DNA from: Mesostigma viride
Taxonomy: Eukaryota > Streptophyta > Mesostigmatophyceae > Mesostigmatales > Mesostigmataceae
NCBI GenBank assembly: GCA_009746045.1
Contig: RPFO01000070.1
Span: forward strand, 1 to 64,000
Length of the DNA: 64,000 nt
Direction: 5' to 3'
Shown piece by piece: positions 22,101 to 32,600 of the stretch; the first letter of the stretch is position 1, and the number at the start of each line of letters is the position of its first letter. Below the pieces are notes generated by a model. It worked only from the letters and a program-made list of their open reading frames with translations. It had not been told where the DNA came from and ran no database searches. The position numbers and the translations under genes are program-made.

Positions 22101-24080
22101 GTAGAGGGGGGTTGTCCGGTGGCATCCCAACACCTGGTGCCCCAGGTGGGAACGCGATGCCCACCGCTGCCATGGGCCCAACGGCACGCAAGGCCTGCGC
22201 GACGCAAGGCCAGTACTGCCCAGACGAGGGCAGCACCTTGCCTGCTGGTGCTACTGGCATGGTGGCCCCAGGCGTTGGTGGGATGGGAGACGAGGGAGAG
22301 ACGTCGCTTTTCGTGGTGGTGGCGAGAGGTACTGTCAGGGTACGTGAAACGTGGAGAAGGCCCCGCTCATAGGCCAGTCAGACCGACGGCTTTGCCGGCT
22401 TGGGCATGGTGTCGCTGCCAGCTGTCGTAAATGTGGCAGCCCGATACCTGGCATTCATTCTGGTGTGCTTGGGGGCCTTGTTTCCTGACTGACCTTGCAT
22501 GGCCCCTGCTGCGTCAATGTCTTTCGTATATTATTGTCCTTGCTTCCTACCATGCCTGCTCCGTTAGCTTCCTACAATGCCATCTCCGTCTGCTTCCTAC
22601 CAGCCTGCGCCGTCATGTCTCTGGGCGCTTGCACCAAAGGCTATTTGTCCCTGTTCATGGGCTATGCAGTCTGCTGGTTGGCACTTGGTTAGTGCTTATA
22701 GCAACATGTGGATGCTTTGCTAGCGGGCAGTCACGAGACGAAGCAGAAGGCATGCAATAGACACAATCCCAGGTTGACGGATTTGTTACCTCACCACATC
22801 CATGGACTTATGGGTAGGGTATGGCAATAATTGTAACTCTTCAGGAGGCATGCAGTAGGCACAAACCATATTGTTACCTAACCACATCCCTGGACTTTAG
22901 GGTAAGATGCGGCAATAATTGAAACTCTTATAGAAGTTGTACTGAGGGGTATGTGTGGTTCGCTTTTAGTACTTGGAAAGGTTCGCTTTTAGTACTTGGA
23001 AAGAGGCATGCACCCGACCGGCTTGTACTTTGCTACAAACATGTCAACGCTGTCCAGGTGGCATTGCTCGAAGAGTTGATCGCGGCACTGGAGCTGCTGG
23101 CATCTGTGGGGTCCCTGCTGCTTGACCGTGTGGGTGATGCCACCCCCCACATCGACAAGGGCGTGCACACGAGACGAGACGTGCCGCCGTCCTCCCTGGG
23201 AGGTCCCACAGGGGACAGCATGGCAGAGACCCAGGGATCGGCGGGTCAGGGGGCAGGTGTAAGGCAAGCCTGCTACGAGAAGTGCATTCCCACAGTGTCC
23301 AACGCACCAAGCTATGCTGAAGGCGATGCCACGCATTCACAAGGTACACGCGAGGGGATGCGAGGGGATGCGGGAGGGGGCGTGGACACGGAGGGCGGTT
23401 GGGAGGACGTCGTATCAAGGAAAGGCCGGCCCAAGCGTGGCAACTGGCCAGGAAGCTCGGCGGCAGGGCCAGGGTCAGGAGAACACCAGGGACCCAGGCG
23501 CCAAGGGCCAGTCAATCACCAAGGTCCAGGGCGTGGGGTCGTTGTGGATAATGGAGAGCTAGTCCACATTGACTTGCAGGCGTGTTGCCCGCGCGGTAGC
23601 CTGTTTGGGGGGTTATCGGCACTGCCACTGGTCAACGGCTGGCTATTGGATTATCCCGTCATATACTGCGTGCCTGGCACATGCGAAGTTCCATCCAACG
23701 CCCCAGGGGCGCCTGGCCCGGGTGGCCAGCGGTCGCGTGATCAAGGCCAGTCGAACAGCACAGGCCTGAAGATGACCACACTAGAACAGCACCAGGTACG
23801 ATTGCAGTCCTGCCCACTGCTGCGCAGGTTGGCTGTGGGCAAGAAGGTTGTTCCGGTCCCGTCTGTAGTGACGGATGATGGGCACTGTGAAGGCTACCTT
23901 CTCTGCAGTTTCACGGTACCGCAGGATATTACCGGCCACGCCGGAAGTGATGTCACGGCAGCAGAACAAGTCCATGCCTTCATGAGACGGATTGGGGCAC
24001 GCCAAGAGCTGGTGAAGGATATCTGGGGGCCCCCTCTGCTGTCAACTACCACGAAGTCCATGCAGTCTGTGGTCCTTTAA
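19102..24080 (+). CDS. UPF0739 (C1orf74/DUF4504)-like protein
   Basis: Four exons, 19102-19204, 20429-20529, 21965-22339 and 23058-24080, give 533 aa with all GT-AG junctions in matching phase (1, 0, 0). The first junction creates a GAC codon linking GWHHFIQ to DLLMLSSGLRPAIMVDY. Other recognisable parts are CTFFMHGCLYVINMRMLVDK, ALLEELIAALELL, PLVNGWLLDYPVIYC and EGYLLCSFTVPQDI. The order 'GL(R/K)PA…D', 'GYPV(V/I)Y' and '(L/Y)..F(S/T)VP' is what I recall of the UPF0739 family, whose function is unknown. It is about twice the usual length because Gly/Pro/Gln-rich inserts (exon 3 end, first half of exon 4) separate the conserved blocks. A TATA box precedes it. Family assignment is tentative; the exon structure is firmer. 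Confidence 0.6.
20562..20705 (+). repeat. 19-20-bp tandem repeat (CATCACCATCCTGTTGGCCG)
   Basis: About seven units, one shortened (TGTTGCGCATCACC). It starts 30 bp after the exon-2 donor of the C1orf74-like gene and lies wholly in the intron. Confidence 0.9.
21475..21940 (+). repeat. ~420-bp (CATGTG)n hexamer array
   Basis: About 70 units of GTGCAT with one interruption (GTGCACGTG near 21715) and a degenerate right end. Strict purine/pyrimidine alternation with no stop codon makes all six frames open (Cys-Met, His-Val, Ala-Cys, His-Met, Thr-Cys, Ala-His dipeptides). It lies in the intron just before the acceptor at 21964. Confidence 0.95.
22745..22935 (+). repeat. ~95-bp tandem duplication in intron 3
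   Basis: Two diverged copies each contain AGGCATGCA(A/G)TAG(A/G)CACAA, GTTACCT(C/A)ACCACATCC and GCAATAATTG. Intron 22340-23057 of the C1orf74-like gene. Confidence 0.75.
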
Positions 24081-24302
24081 TGAAGTCGGGCCTACGTTTC
24101 TCAACTTGAATTGCGGCCGTGCGACGAGATTTCGCTATGAAGCTACGTATTGCACAGATATATCATTGTTTTTAGTTCAGCTAGCTGTTCAATGTGAACA
24201 ACATCAGACAATGCATGCCAACAAATGCTAAACAAGCTAGGGCTCATGTGTATGAACGTTCTGCATGGCAGCACTGGAACGATCTATAGTTGGTCGTATT
24301 AA

Positions 24303-24383
24303 TTAATGAATGAATTAAACTGAGTCGTGCTCCCGTTGGGGAGTCACGGAGCACCGTCCGGAGTGCTTTTAGTCCCTGTGTGT
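24303..24383 (-). mobile_element. Retroelement stem-loop 3' end with (TTAA)n tail, copy 3 (reverse)
   Basis: TTAATTAATGAATGAATTAA then the reverse of the hairpin (GTGCTCCCGTTGGGGAGTC ACGGAGCAC) and AGTCCCTGTGTGTGCACAAC. It lies 220 bp downstream of the C1orf74-like stop; nothing else is seen in 24081-24300. Confidence 0.65.
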
Positions 24384-24404
24384 GCACAACAGGAAGAAAG
24401 GTAT

Positions 24405-24680
24405 GTATGTATGGATGGATGGATGGATGGATGGATGGGTGGGTGGGGGTGGGTGGGTGGGTGGGTGGGTGGGTGGGTGGGTGGGTGGGTGGGTGGGTGG
24501 GTGGGTGGGTGGGTGGGTGGGTGGGTGGGTGGGTGGGTGGGTGGGTGGGTGGGTGGGTGGGTGGGTGGGTGGGTGGGTGGGTGGGTGGGTGGGTGGGTGG
24601 GTGGGTGGGTGGGTGGGTGGGTGGGTGGGTGGGTGGGTGGGTGGGTGGATGGATGGATGGATGGATGGATGGATGGATCC
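24405..24680 (+). repeat. (GGAT)n-(GGGT)n-(GGAT)n array
   Basis: A core of about 52 GGGT units (24437-24647) lies between GGAT runs on both sides, placed directly against the retroelement 3' end at 24383. Regular G3 runs make the plus strand a strong G-quadruplex candidate. Confidence 0.95.
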
Positions 24681-25204
24681 GGATGGGTACACGGAAGCAC
24701 TACCGGTCCAAGCTATCTAGAAGCTACCTACAAAACAGTCCTATAAATATGGTACCTGCGACCCTAGGGGTCTTGTCTACTGAGCATGCCTCGATCCCAC
24801 GTGTGCAAACGCGCGGCTTCCCGACTGCAGGGGGGTTGTTGTCCTCTATTACCTGCCGGCCCACTTGGCCTTGTCAATCATCAGTCTTTTTCCAAATCAC
24901 GGAGAGGCTTAGCCCCCAAATGTCATCTACGACCTGCTCTTTGAAGGGTGCGGGCCTTGCGGCGTCTATATAACCTGGCTGGGCCCGGCCCACGTGAGGA
25001 GGTGCCGGCCCGGCTGGGCGGGGCGCAGCCCTGCATGCAGAGGGGCCATGTAAGGTGTCTACCTGGTTGGTGCTGAGCAAAGTGCCCTACTAGCAGCGGA
25101 AGATGATTGTGGCTAGGCAATAGCGAATACCATGTCATCTCAGCAGAGAGCAACTCTCTGCATGGGCAACGCATGACTTAATACTACATCATCTGGTGTG
25201 GCCT

Positions 25205-25870
25205 TAAAAATAAATTAAATTAAATTATAGCATGACTCCGTGGGGAGATAATGTACTACGTGTTTCCTTGCATGATCGATGGATGAAGGTGAGCGAAGCC
25301 GCGATTCAACCCATGCAACTAAGAGCTAATCTCTAAGCTATGCTAGAAAAATCCTAACTACTCTACTCAGCAAAGCGCCATGGACTTCCTCCTGGGGGGG
25401 GGGCTTGCCCACAGGGGCTGGCGTGCATGACTGCATGTGGGCCTGGACAATGGTCTGCCACCTTTTCTTGTTCTGCAATGCAGTCCAATCAAGAGAGAGG
25501 GTTCGGGAAATGCGGTGTTCAAACGGGCCGCCTTAATTAGACTAGTCTACACTGCTGCTATAGTCTCCTACTAGGCCGGGCGCTGGGGTTGCTGAGGGCC
25601 GGTGCTGGGGGCCGGTGCTGAGGTCGCTGGGGTCGCCTGCGCCAAGGCTTGTGGTCGACGTAGATGACCGTATGCTCCAGTATACTGGCTTGTTCCTTGC
25701 CGCTACGTCTGCCGGAGCCGGAGGTAGGTCGGCCGTATATAGCCCGTCGCCGTTGTTGCTGCGCCAGGGTCAAGTCGTCGTCCAGTGTGTAGGGAGTCCT
25801 CTCGCTCGAGCCACTTGCGACGTTTGCATTCATGAGGAACAGAAGCTTGTCCGCCATGTACTCAAAGGTG
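25205..25870 (-). pseudogene. LINE remnant: ORF1 C-terminus joined to 3' end
   Basis: Minus strand: 25857-25558 encodes LDDDLTLAQQQRRR, GRPTSGSGRR and HTVIYVDHKPWRRR, the ORF1 C-terminal pattern. Directly after it come the 3'-end segments (TGGCAGACCATTGTCCAGGC region) and the TTAATTTAATTT tail at 25205-25235. The RT region is missing, so this is an internally deleted, non-autonomous derivative. Confidence 0.65.
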
Positions 25871-26186
25871 CATCGAGCAGCAGCGGTGGCGGTCCAGCCG
25901 CGCGAGCGGGGTTAAGGCGGAGGGCCTCCAGCTTGAGCTCACTACACGCATGCATGGCATGCCTATAACGCTACTAAGATTGAACATTAGTTTTTTGAAT
26001 TATAAACCTATGTGTATGCTCGATTGCTTGAGATTTCGGTACGTTCGCATACATCATGGGAGAGCGATCGCATCAATGGTGCTCACCATTAGACACTCCC
26101 GGCCATGCAGCTAGTTAGGCTGGCTCGAAACATGTGCACGCCCTGATCAATTAAGCAAGCTGTTTCCGGCCCCACCGTCTAGATCA

Positions 26187-26370
26187 TCTAGTCGCTCTCA
26201 CACGTAAGCCAGCCATGTATATAATTTCAATGCACAAGGCTACACATTTCCATCTCCATTCATATTCATCATCCTGAACGACTCGAAAACGCGGAAAACG
26301 TAACGGCAGGCTCGAGCTACCATGGTCCGGATTCTCCCAATTTCTGGCCTGCGCTGGTAGTCTCCTTGAT
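26187..26370 (+). repeat. ACCATGGTCCGG-family repeat, full ~185-bp copy
   Basis: Reverse-complement match to 13226-13430 through CGTAAGCCAGCCATGTATAT, AATTTCAATGCACAAGGCTA and the core GGCAGGCTCGAGCTACCATG. It ends in CTGCGCTGGTAGTCTCCTTG. Confidence 0.7.
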
Positions 26371-26399
26371 ACATGCAAACATGCAGTCCAAAGTTGATG

Positions 26400-27285
26400 A
26401 CCGCGTATGGCATTCATAGCGATTCGGGCCGTGGTGCCCACAACCCTGTATAACTAGGACCTAGTCGGTAGCTTTGATCATCCATTCCATCCCATGTTCC
26501 CCTCCCAATGAGGACTCATGCTCACGTGACGCCGTCACGTGAATGCAATCTAAGTTGTTTGTAGTCACACATCTTTACATCATGAAATATTCATGCAATC
26601 GAGCCAACATTTTGTTATTTGAATTAAGTTTTTACTACCAGTAGTCTAATTGATTAACCCGATCGAGTTAACCCGATCGAGATTAACCTGATCGAGCCAA
26701 ATTTATTAGTAAGTAATGTAATCCTGGCTTGAATTCAAGAAGTAGATGTGCATGTCGAAATACACATACACTTTCTGCCTTCTGGTGTTCAGAGCAGGCG
26801 TTCCAGCGGCATGCATGCACACCGTGCAGTAAGGTGTGTGCCACAATGTACCTTGCATCTACAAAGGGTGGCAAGTATGCACCCTCCACAGTACACGTTC
26901 GAGCGGAGAGCAATATACTAGCTCCTACCATTTACCCCTGCCCAAGCCCCGTACAGTTTGCATGTTTCTGGGCGAGCAGGGCAGGCCTGGCATTGCACCG
27001 GCCCCGACTGACTGCACAACAGCCTTCTCATGTATCGCTCGAATGGCCAGGCCTGCCTCGCTCTAACTGCGCGACAAACTTGTGTGTCCAAGTTGACGAA
27101 GATGGGTGAAGAGGATCTATGTACACCGTCCTTCGATACATCGTTGGTAATGCCCGGTCTCTCATTGCACCAGACGCTGCGGTGCTGCCAGACAACGTTG
27201 AGATTCTACCACCCAACCATATCTGTAGAGATGTCCAGCTAAATCAGCAATAAAACCTCCCCGGCTAAACCTGGCTCAGCGGCAT
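26400..27285. other. Intergenic, no gene seen
   Basis: Only short frames with no recognisable motif. A triple GATCGAG(T/A)TAACC(C/T) tandem occurs near 26655-26695. Confidence 0.4.
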
Positions 27286-27287
27286 CC

Positions 27288-28614
27288 TTATGCGTACCCT
27301 GCAGCATCATCCGAGCCACTCGAGGTGTCTGCGCCTGCATCCTCATCCCCCTTGTCTTCAGCTGCATCCAGGGCAGGAACGCATGCCCCGTCCTCACCCG
27401 CAGCCTCACACCCTCCAACTGCTGCTGCATCAAGGTCCTCAGCCCCGTCCCCTTCCGCGTAAGCCTCTGCATACTCAGCGCCAGCGACCGCGGCCTCTGG
27501 CTTCACTTCACCATCCACCTGCATGGCACTACCCTCCGGCATTATACCAGCGCCGTCACCCTGGTTGGCCGCAGCGCCAGCATCCCCCGCGTCGCCAGCA
27601 TTACGCGTGGCGGCAGCGCTCCCATCCACGGCCGGCTCGGAAGGCCCTGCCTCTTCCTCCTTGCTTACACGCGGCCTCTTGTTGCTGTCGCCTGCAGCTT
27701 CCCCGCTGGGCCCCGCCCCTGACCCCCCCACATCGGCGGTCTCACTAGTCAAGGTGCTTGGCGTGAAGCGCTTGACGCTCCCGTAGACCTGGGGCGCCAA
27801 TGCAGGCACCGTGTCATGTGTTCAAAACAGGGAACATGAATGCCGACAAGGTTGTTCTGAATACGAGAATGAAGAAACCAGGGCCTTGTGGAGGTGGACG
27901 CGTAAGAGAACAATTAACTGCCATTCGTCACCCGGGCAACAACAACAAACCCTGTAGTGAGAACAACACCCCCATTTTTCAATGGATTGGGGGGAAGAAA
28001 GGTGTGTGGGGGGGGGGGAGGGGATGGGGGGGGGCAAATGCGGTATTGCAAGGAGGATCCCTGACAGCACCAAGTACTTGGTGCACGACCAGGTGCCCAG
28101 GCAATGGCTATATGCAGAATGAGCAAGCGCCCGACTGAAAAGTAAAAGGAAATGCCAAAACAGGAAAAAGCTACCCCAGTGGCGCCCCAGGATGACTCTC
28201 CAGACCAGATCCGCAGTTATCTCAGAATCAGCATAATTATGCCAGCAGGATATGCCTCATAATCTGCATATGCCAGCTATTGTACATGCACCTGTAGCGC
28301 GCTCTGCCTGCGCCCTGTCTAGCATGCCTAAATTTACACAAATCGTGCTAGTGGCAAGATACCGGTCTAAATCGCGCACTCACCGGCACATAACGAGGCT
28401 TCCATGCTTCCGAGGCCGCGTCATTCTTCAAATTGGGAATCACTGACGGATTTACTGGCAACGGAACCCATTGGTGCAGTTGCAGCCGTTCAGAAGCATT
28501 CTTGACCCACTTTTTCTCCCATTTCCGTACTTTGCCAACAAATGCGGCAGCCGGACCGCTTCTTGTGGACGACCGGCTTCCCATCCGTGTGGTTGCTGCA
28601 ATATCTCGCTCCAT
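27288..28614 (-). CDS. BCL7-like chromatin-remodelling subunit
   Basis: Exon 1 is 28614-28384 (77 codons) and exon 2 is 27788-27288 with the stop; the junction is GT-AG in phase 0 and the product is 243 aa. Exon 1 encodes KVRKWEKKWVK…LQLHQWVPL. This matches the hallmark of the BCL7 N-terminal domain as recalled (…I.KVRKWEKKWV.…L.I.KWVP). BCL7 proteins are accessory subunits of SWI/SNF (BAF-type) nucleosome remodellers. Exon 2 encodes VYGSVKRFTPS, then an acidic, Ala/Gly-rich, probably disordered tail with a basic NKRPRVSKEEE patch. The start at 28614 has A at -3 and G at +4; the second in-frame ATG at 28584 has a poorer context. It is divergent from the eIF2B epsilon gene, about 1.05 kb away. 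Confidence 0.6.
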
Positions 28615-29661
28615 TCTGACGGTACACTGTGTGTAGGAAATCAGTAGCCCACCTCGTTGCAAGATAACGAAATTCCAGCTTAGCGCAGCATTGCCAGGAA
28701 GCGACACCTCATAAACCGTTCGTGAGCTAGTAGTACGCGTCTCAAAATCACCATCTTCGTCTTCCTGACGAAGCTGCTTGAGGTGAATAGGGTGCGTGCA
28801 CCGAGCACATGTGCCCTGGAAGGATCGGTGATCGGGAAGGCGTGAAATGTGAACGACCTGGTACACTTGTGTACGCCTAGTTGCAATATGCAGGCAAGTT
28901 CGAAGCTCCCAATACAGTCAGTTTATTCTTTATTCCCACGACGGCTGACGCAGGTCATGCATGGGTTTTGTATTTCATATCAAATTGTCCTTCTATTTTT
29001 TTCGGGCAACGCACCTCGCCGTATGTACTTGTGTAGGTATTTTTTTGTCCTACGGTGACAATCGTTTGTGTTCCAAAACCCGTCTGTCGTAAATGTCGGA
29101 CTGATCATTGTGGCGGTACAGCTGTTAGCAGCTGTTGCTGTTGTTGATTCCACACCGCTCGCTGAATGTTGGCAACTGTACTGTATTGTACAGTACAGTT
29201 GTTCCAACTTCCAAGTCCCCTGGTAGCCCTTCCGCCCACGTTGGGGGCTTGGACAACAGTGGGGGTCGCGGCCTTGGGGATGGTTGACACCTGCCACCCA
29301 TAGCTCTTGGGTGTTTTGGGGCGCAGTGGTTAGGGGCGCAGTGGTTAGGGGGTGGTTAGGGGGGGGGGGGCAACGTACACTCGCACACTCTCGTGCGGGA
29401 TTGTCGCAAGGCACTACTGCATGGGATATATGCAGCTGAAGGCCCAGTTATGGCATATGCAGCTGTAGGCATTTACCCTCGCATTTTACCTGCAGAGAGT
29501 CCGGTTGGCCCTTTAAATGGAAAGGTGCATACCTTAACAAAACCATTATGGTTTCCATGCATGCACGCGGAAGTCAGGCATAACATGGGAAGAATTACAA
29601 GCACTTAGTTTTGAAGCAGTGTTGAGCATTTTACATACGAGCGAGGATTCCTGAGCCAACA
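28615..29661. promoter_or_regulatory. Divergent intergenic region between BCL7-like and eIF2B epsilon
   Basis: About 1.05 kb holding both promoters. Visible are a near-palindrome, CTGTATTGTACAGTACAG, near 29178, a G10 run at ~29360 and a tandem GGGGCGCAGTGGTTAG at 29319-29350. Frames on the minus strand (28980-29414) have no recognisable content. No clear TATA box was found. Confidence 0.4.
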
Positions 29662-32600
29662 ATGGGGCCGAAGAAAGGAGCGAAGACAAATGACTCAGAG
29701 GTGGCGTCGCCATTGCAGGCTGTGGTGCTGGCGGACACATTTAGCCAGCGTTTTTATCCTATTACCGAGGAAATGCCAAAAGTGCTGCTGCCTTTGTGCA
29801 ACGTGCCGCTGATAAACTATACGCTAGAGTGGCTGTATGCCTCGGGTGTGGAGGAAGTGTACGTCCTCTGCTGTGCACATGCAAAAATGGTGCAGCGCCA
29901 CATTGCGCAGTCGAAGTGGGCTTCCATGCCCAACTTCTCCGTGACCTGCTTCGTGGGCAATTCCGTGAGCGTAGGGGACGCCCTGCGGCTGTTGGACCAG
30001 AAGAACGTCATCCGCGGCGACTTCGTGCTCGTGACGGGCGACACCGTCGCCAACATGTCCCTGGACAAGGTCATCGCGGCGCACAAGGAGCGCCGGCGGC
30101 GGGACAAGCTCGCCATCATGACCATGGTGTTCAGCCGCATCGCGCCCGACGCGCGGCTGGCGCAGCTCGGCGACTCGGAACTAGTCATCACGTACGACTC
30201 CCAGACCAAGCAGCTGGTCTCCTACAACGACACGTGCAGCTTCTCCGTGGGCGGGTCGGCCAACGTGAAAGTCGACACGGGCGTGTTCGAGGATCACAGC
30301 TCGGTGGACGTCCGCTACGACCTCCACGATTGCTACATCGACATCTGTGCCCCCGAGCTGCTCTTCCTCTTCACCGACAACTTTGACTACCAGCACATCC
30401 GGCGCGATTTCGTCAAGGGCATCCTCAGCGATGACGTCATGGGCAACCAGATCCATGTGTACGAGCTGGCGAACGAGTACGCGCGCCGCGTGCTCAACCT
30501 GCGGGGCTACGATGCTGCCTCCCGCGACGTGATCTCGCGCTGGACGTTCCCCTACGTCCCTGACACCAACGTGATGCTCCCGGGCACCACGTACAAGTAC
30601 ATGCGCTGCAACGTCTACAAGGAGGATGGTGCGTGCGCCAGCTCTAGTGGGCAAGGGAGGACGGTGCTTGCGCTAGCTCTAGTGGGCAAGGGGGGCGGTG
30701 TGTGGGCTATTTTGATTCTGGGTAAGGAGGATGGTGCGTGCACTAGCTCTAGTGAGCAAGGGGGGCAGTGCGTGCGCTAGCTCTAGTGGGCACCGGGACG
30801 GTGTGTGCGCTAGTTTCCTTTGTGGGCAAGGGGGGCGGTGCGTGCGCTAAAAAAGCAGGATCCAACCACCTTTTAGGGGTTGCCTGGCGAAGCGGCAGCC
30901 CAGGCTGTAGTGGGCAAGGGGGATGGGGCGAGCGCACGGAGACATCGAGGGTTGGCCCCTTCGGACGGCTGTGCTTGGCCTGGAGTGGTGTGGAATGCGG
31001 TAAAATGAATGGGTTGGAATGGGGTGGGACGGGGTGGGACGGGGTGGGACGGGGTGGGAGGGGATGGGAGGGGATGGGAGGGGGTGGGAGGGGGTGGGAG
31101 GGGGTGGGAGGGGGTGGGACGGGGTGGGACGGGGTGGAAGGGGGTGGGACGGGGTGGGAGGGGGTGGGAGGGGGTGGGAGGGGGTGGGAGGGGGTGGGAG
31201 GGGGTGGGAGGGGTGGGAGGGGGTGGGAGGGGGTGGGAGGGGGTGGAGGGGGTGGGAGGGGTGGGAGGGGGTGGGAGGGGGTGGGAGGGGTGGGAGGGGG
31301 TGGGGGGGGTGGGAGGGGGTGGGAGGGGGTGGGAGGGGGTGGGAGGGAGTGGAAGGGGGTGGGGTAAAATGGAATTAGAATGGGGGGGGGAGAATGGGGA
31401 GATGCATCGGGTTGGCTCATCAAGGGCAAATCAGCCAGGAAGCATTAACAAACCGCAGACCTACGGCCAGGAAGCTGGATAGTCAGAAACTGGGCTGGGT
31501 GGTAGGGGATAGGGAGTTTGGGAGGATTTGCCGGTCAAGTTGCCGGGAGATGGGTTTGGCTGGGGTTACTTGGGGTTGGTGCTAAGGGAGCGTGCATGGT
31601 GGTTGAGCGGGATTATGACATAGCATTCCATTCAGAAAACAAATATCCCATGGTATGGCGTTTCGATGCGCTATTCAATTGCCCTTGTATTCCCCACTTT
31701 TCTCCTTCCAGCGCTTTGGTTACCTACCGAAGTGGACTCCTTTATTCGTCTTATTGACTAGACGTCTTATTGACTAGACGTCTTATTGCTCTGTCCCACA
31801 TGGCGTGTGCCACCTGTGCCGTTCCCCCGCACTTCCCCCGCCTTTTCCTTGCCGCCCCGCTGCCACCTGGCACCACCCTGCAGACGTGACCATCGCGCGC
31901 TCGGCGATGGTCGACCGCAACTGTGTGCTGGGCCGCGGGTCCAAAGTGGGCGAGCACGCCCACCTGTCGAACAGCGTGCTTGGGCGCGGGTGCGAGCTGG
32001 GAGCCCGGTCGGTCGTGGACGGCAGCTACCTGTTTGACAACGTGCAGGTGGGGGATAAGGCCGTTATCCGCAACGCCATCGTCTGCGAGGGCGCTGTCAT
32101 CATGTCGGGCGCGCGCGTGGAGCCGGGCAGCATCATATCCCACAGGGTACGTGCGGTGCCACGTGGCGCGCATGCAGATGCCCCATGCAGGAAGCCCATG
32201 CAGGAAACGCGCGCAGTGGACTAAACGCACGCAAGTAAACCTTGACCTGACCCAATGTCGCCCCCCCCCCCCCTCCCCCTCTCCAAACCCTGGCCAACGT
32301 CAGGGTATGCAGCTCCACATGACCCATCCCAAATGGTCCCGGCCAGAGTGGACTGTGGCGTTACAAGGCAACCATTTACACCTGTGCTTCCTGGCAAAGT
32401 GAACCCAAAACCTGGCCAGGCAAGGGCAAGGGCCCTTCACCCTTTGGGCACCCCCCAATCCTGTGGAACCCTTCCCTACCACTTCACTCCTTCCTCCACA
32501 ACCAATGCACCTCACGTTTACCTCACCCTACCACTTCACTCTCACCCTCCGCAACCACGTCACCCTTACCCTACAATACCAGCTCATCTTTACCCTACCC

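Noticed and set aside
24437-24647. Telomeric repeat
   Set aside because: The unit is GGGT, not TTTAGGG/TTTTAGGG, and it is internal.
24327-24973. Gly-Trp-Val repeat and Pro-Thr-His repeat proteins
   Set aside because: Translations of the (GGGT)n array; no conserved flanking coding sequence.
28980-29414. 144-codon frame between BCL7-like and eIF2B epsilon
   Set aside because: Low-complexity, no recognisable motif and no splice or start support; treated as intergenic.
31009-31482. Gly/Trp/Glu-rich open frames in eIF2B epsilon intron 1
   Set aside because: Products of the GGGAGGGGGT array between two well-supported exons.
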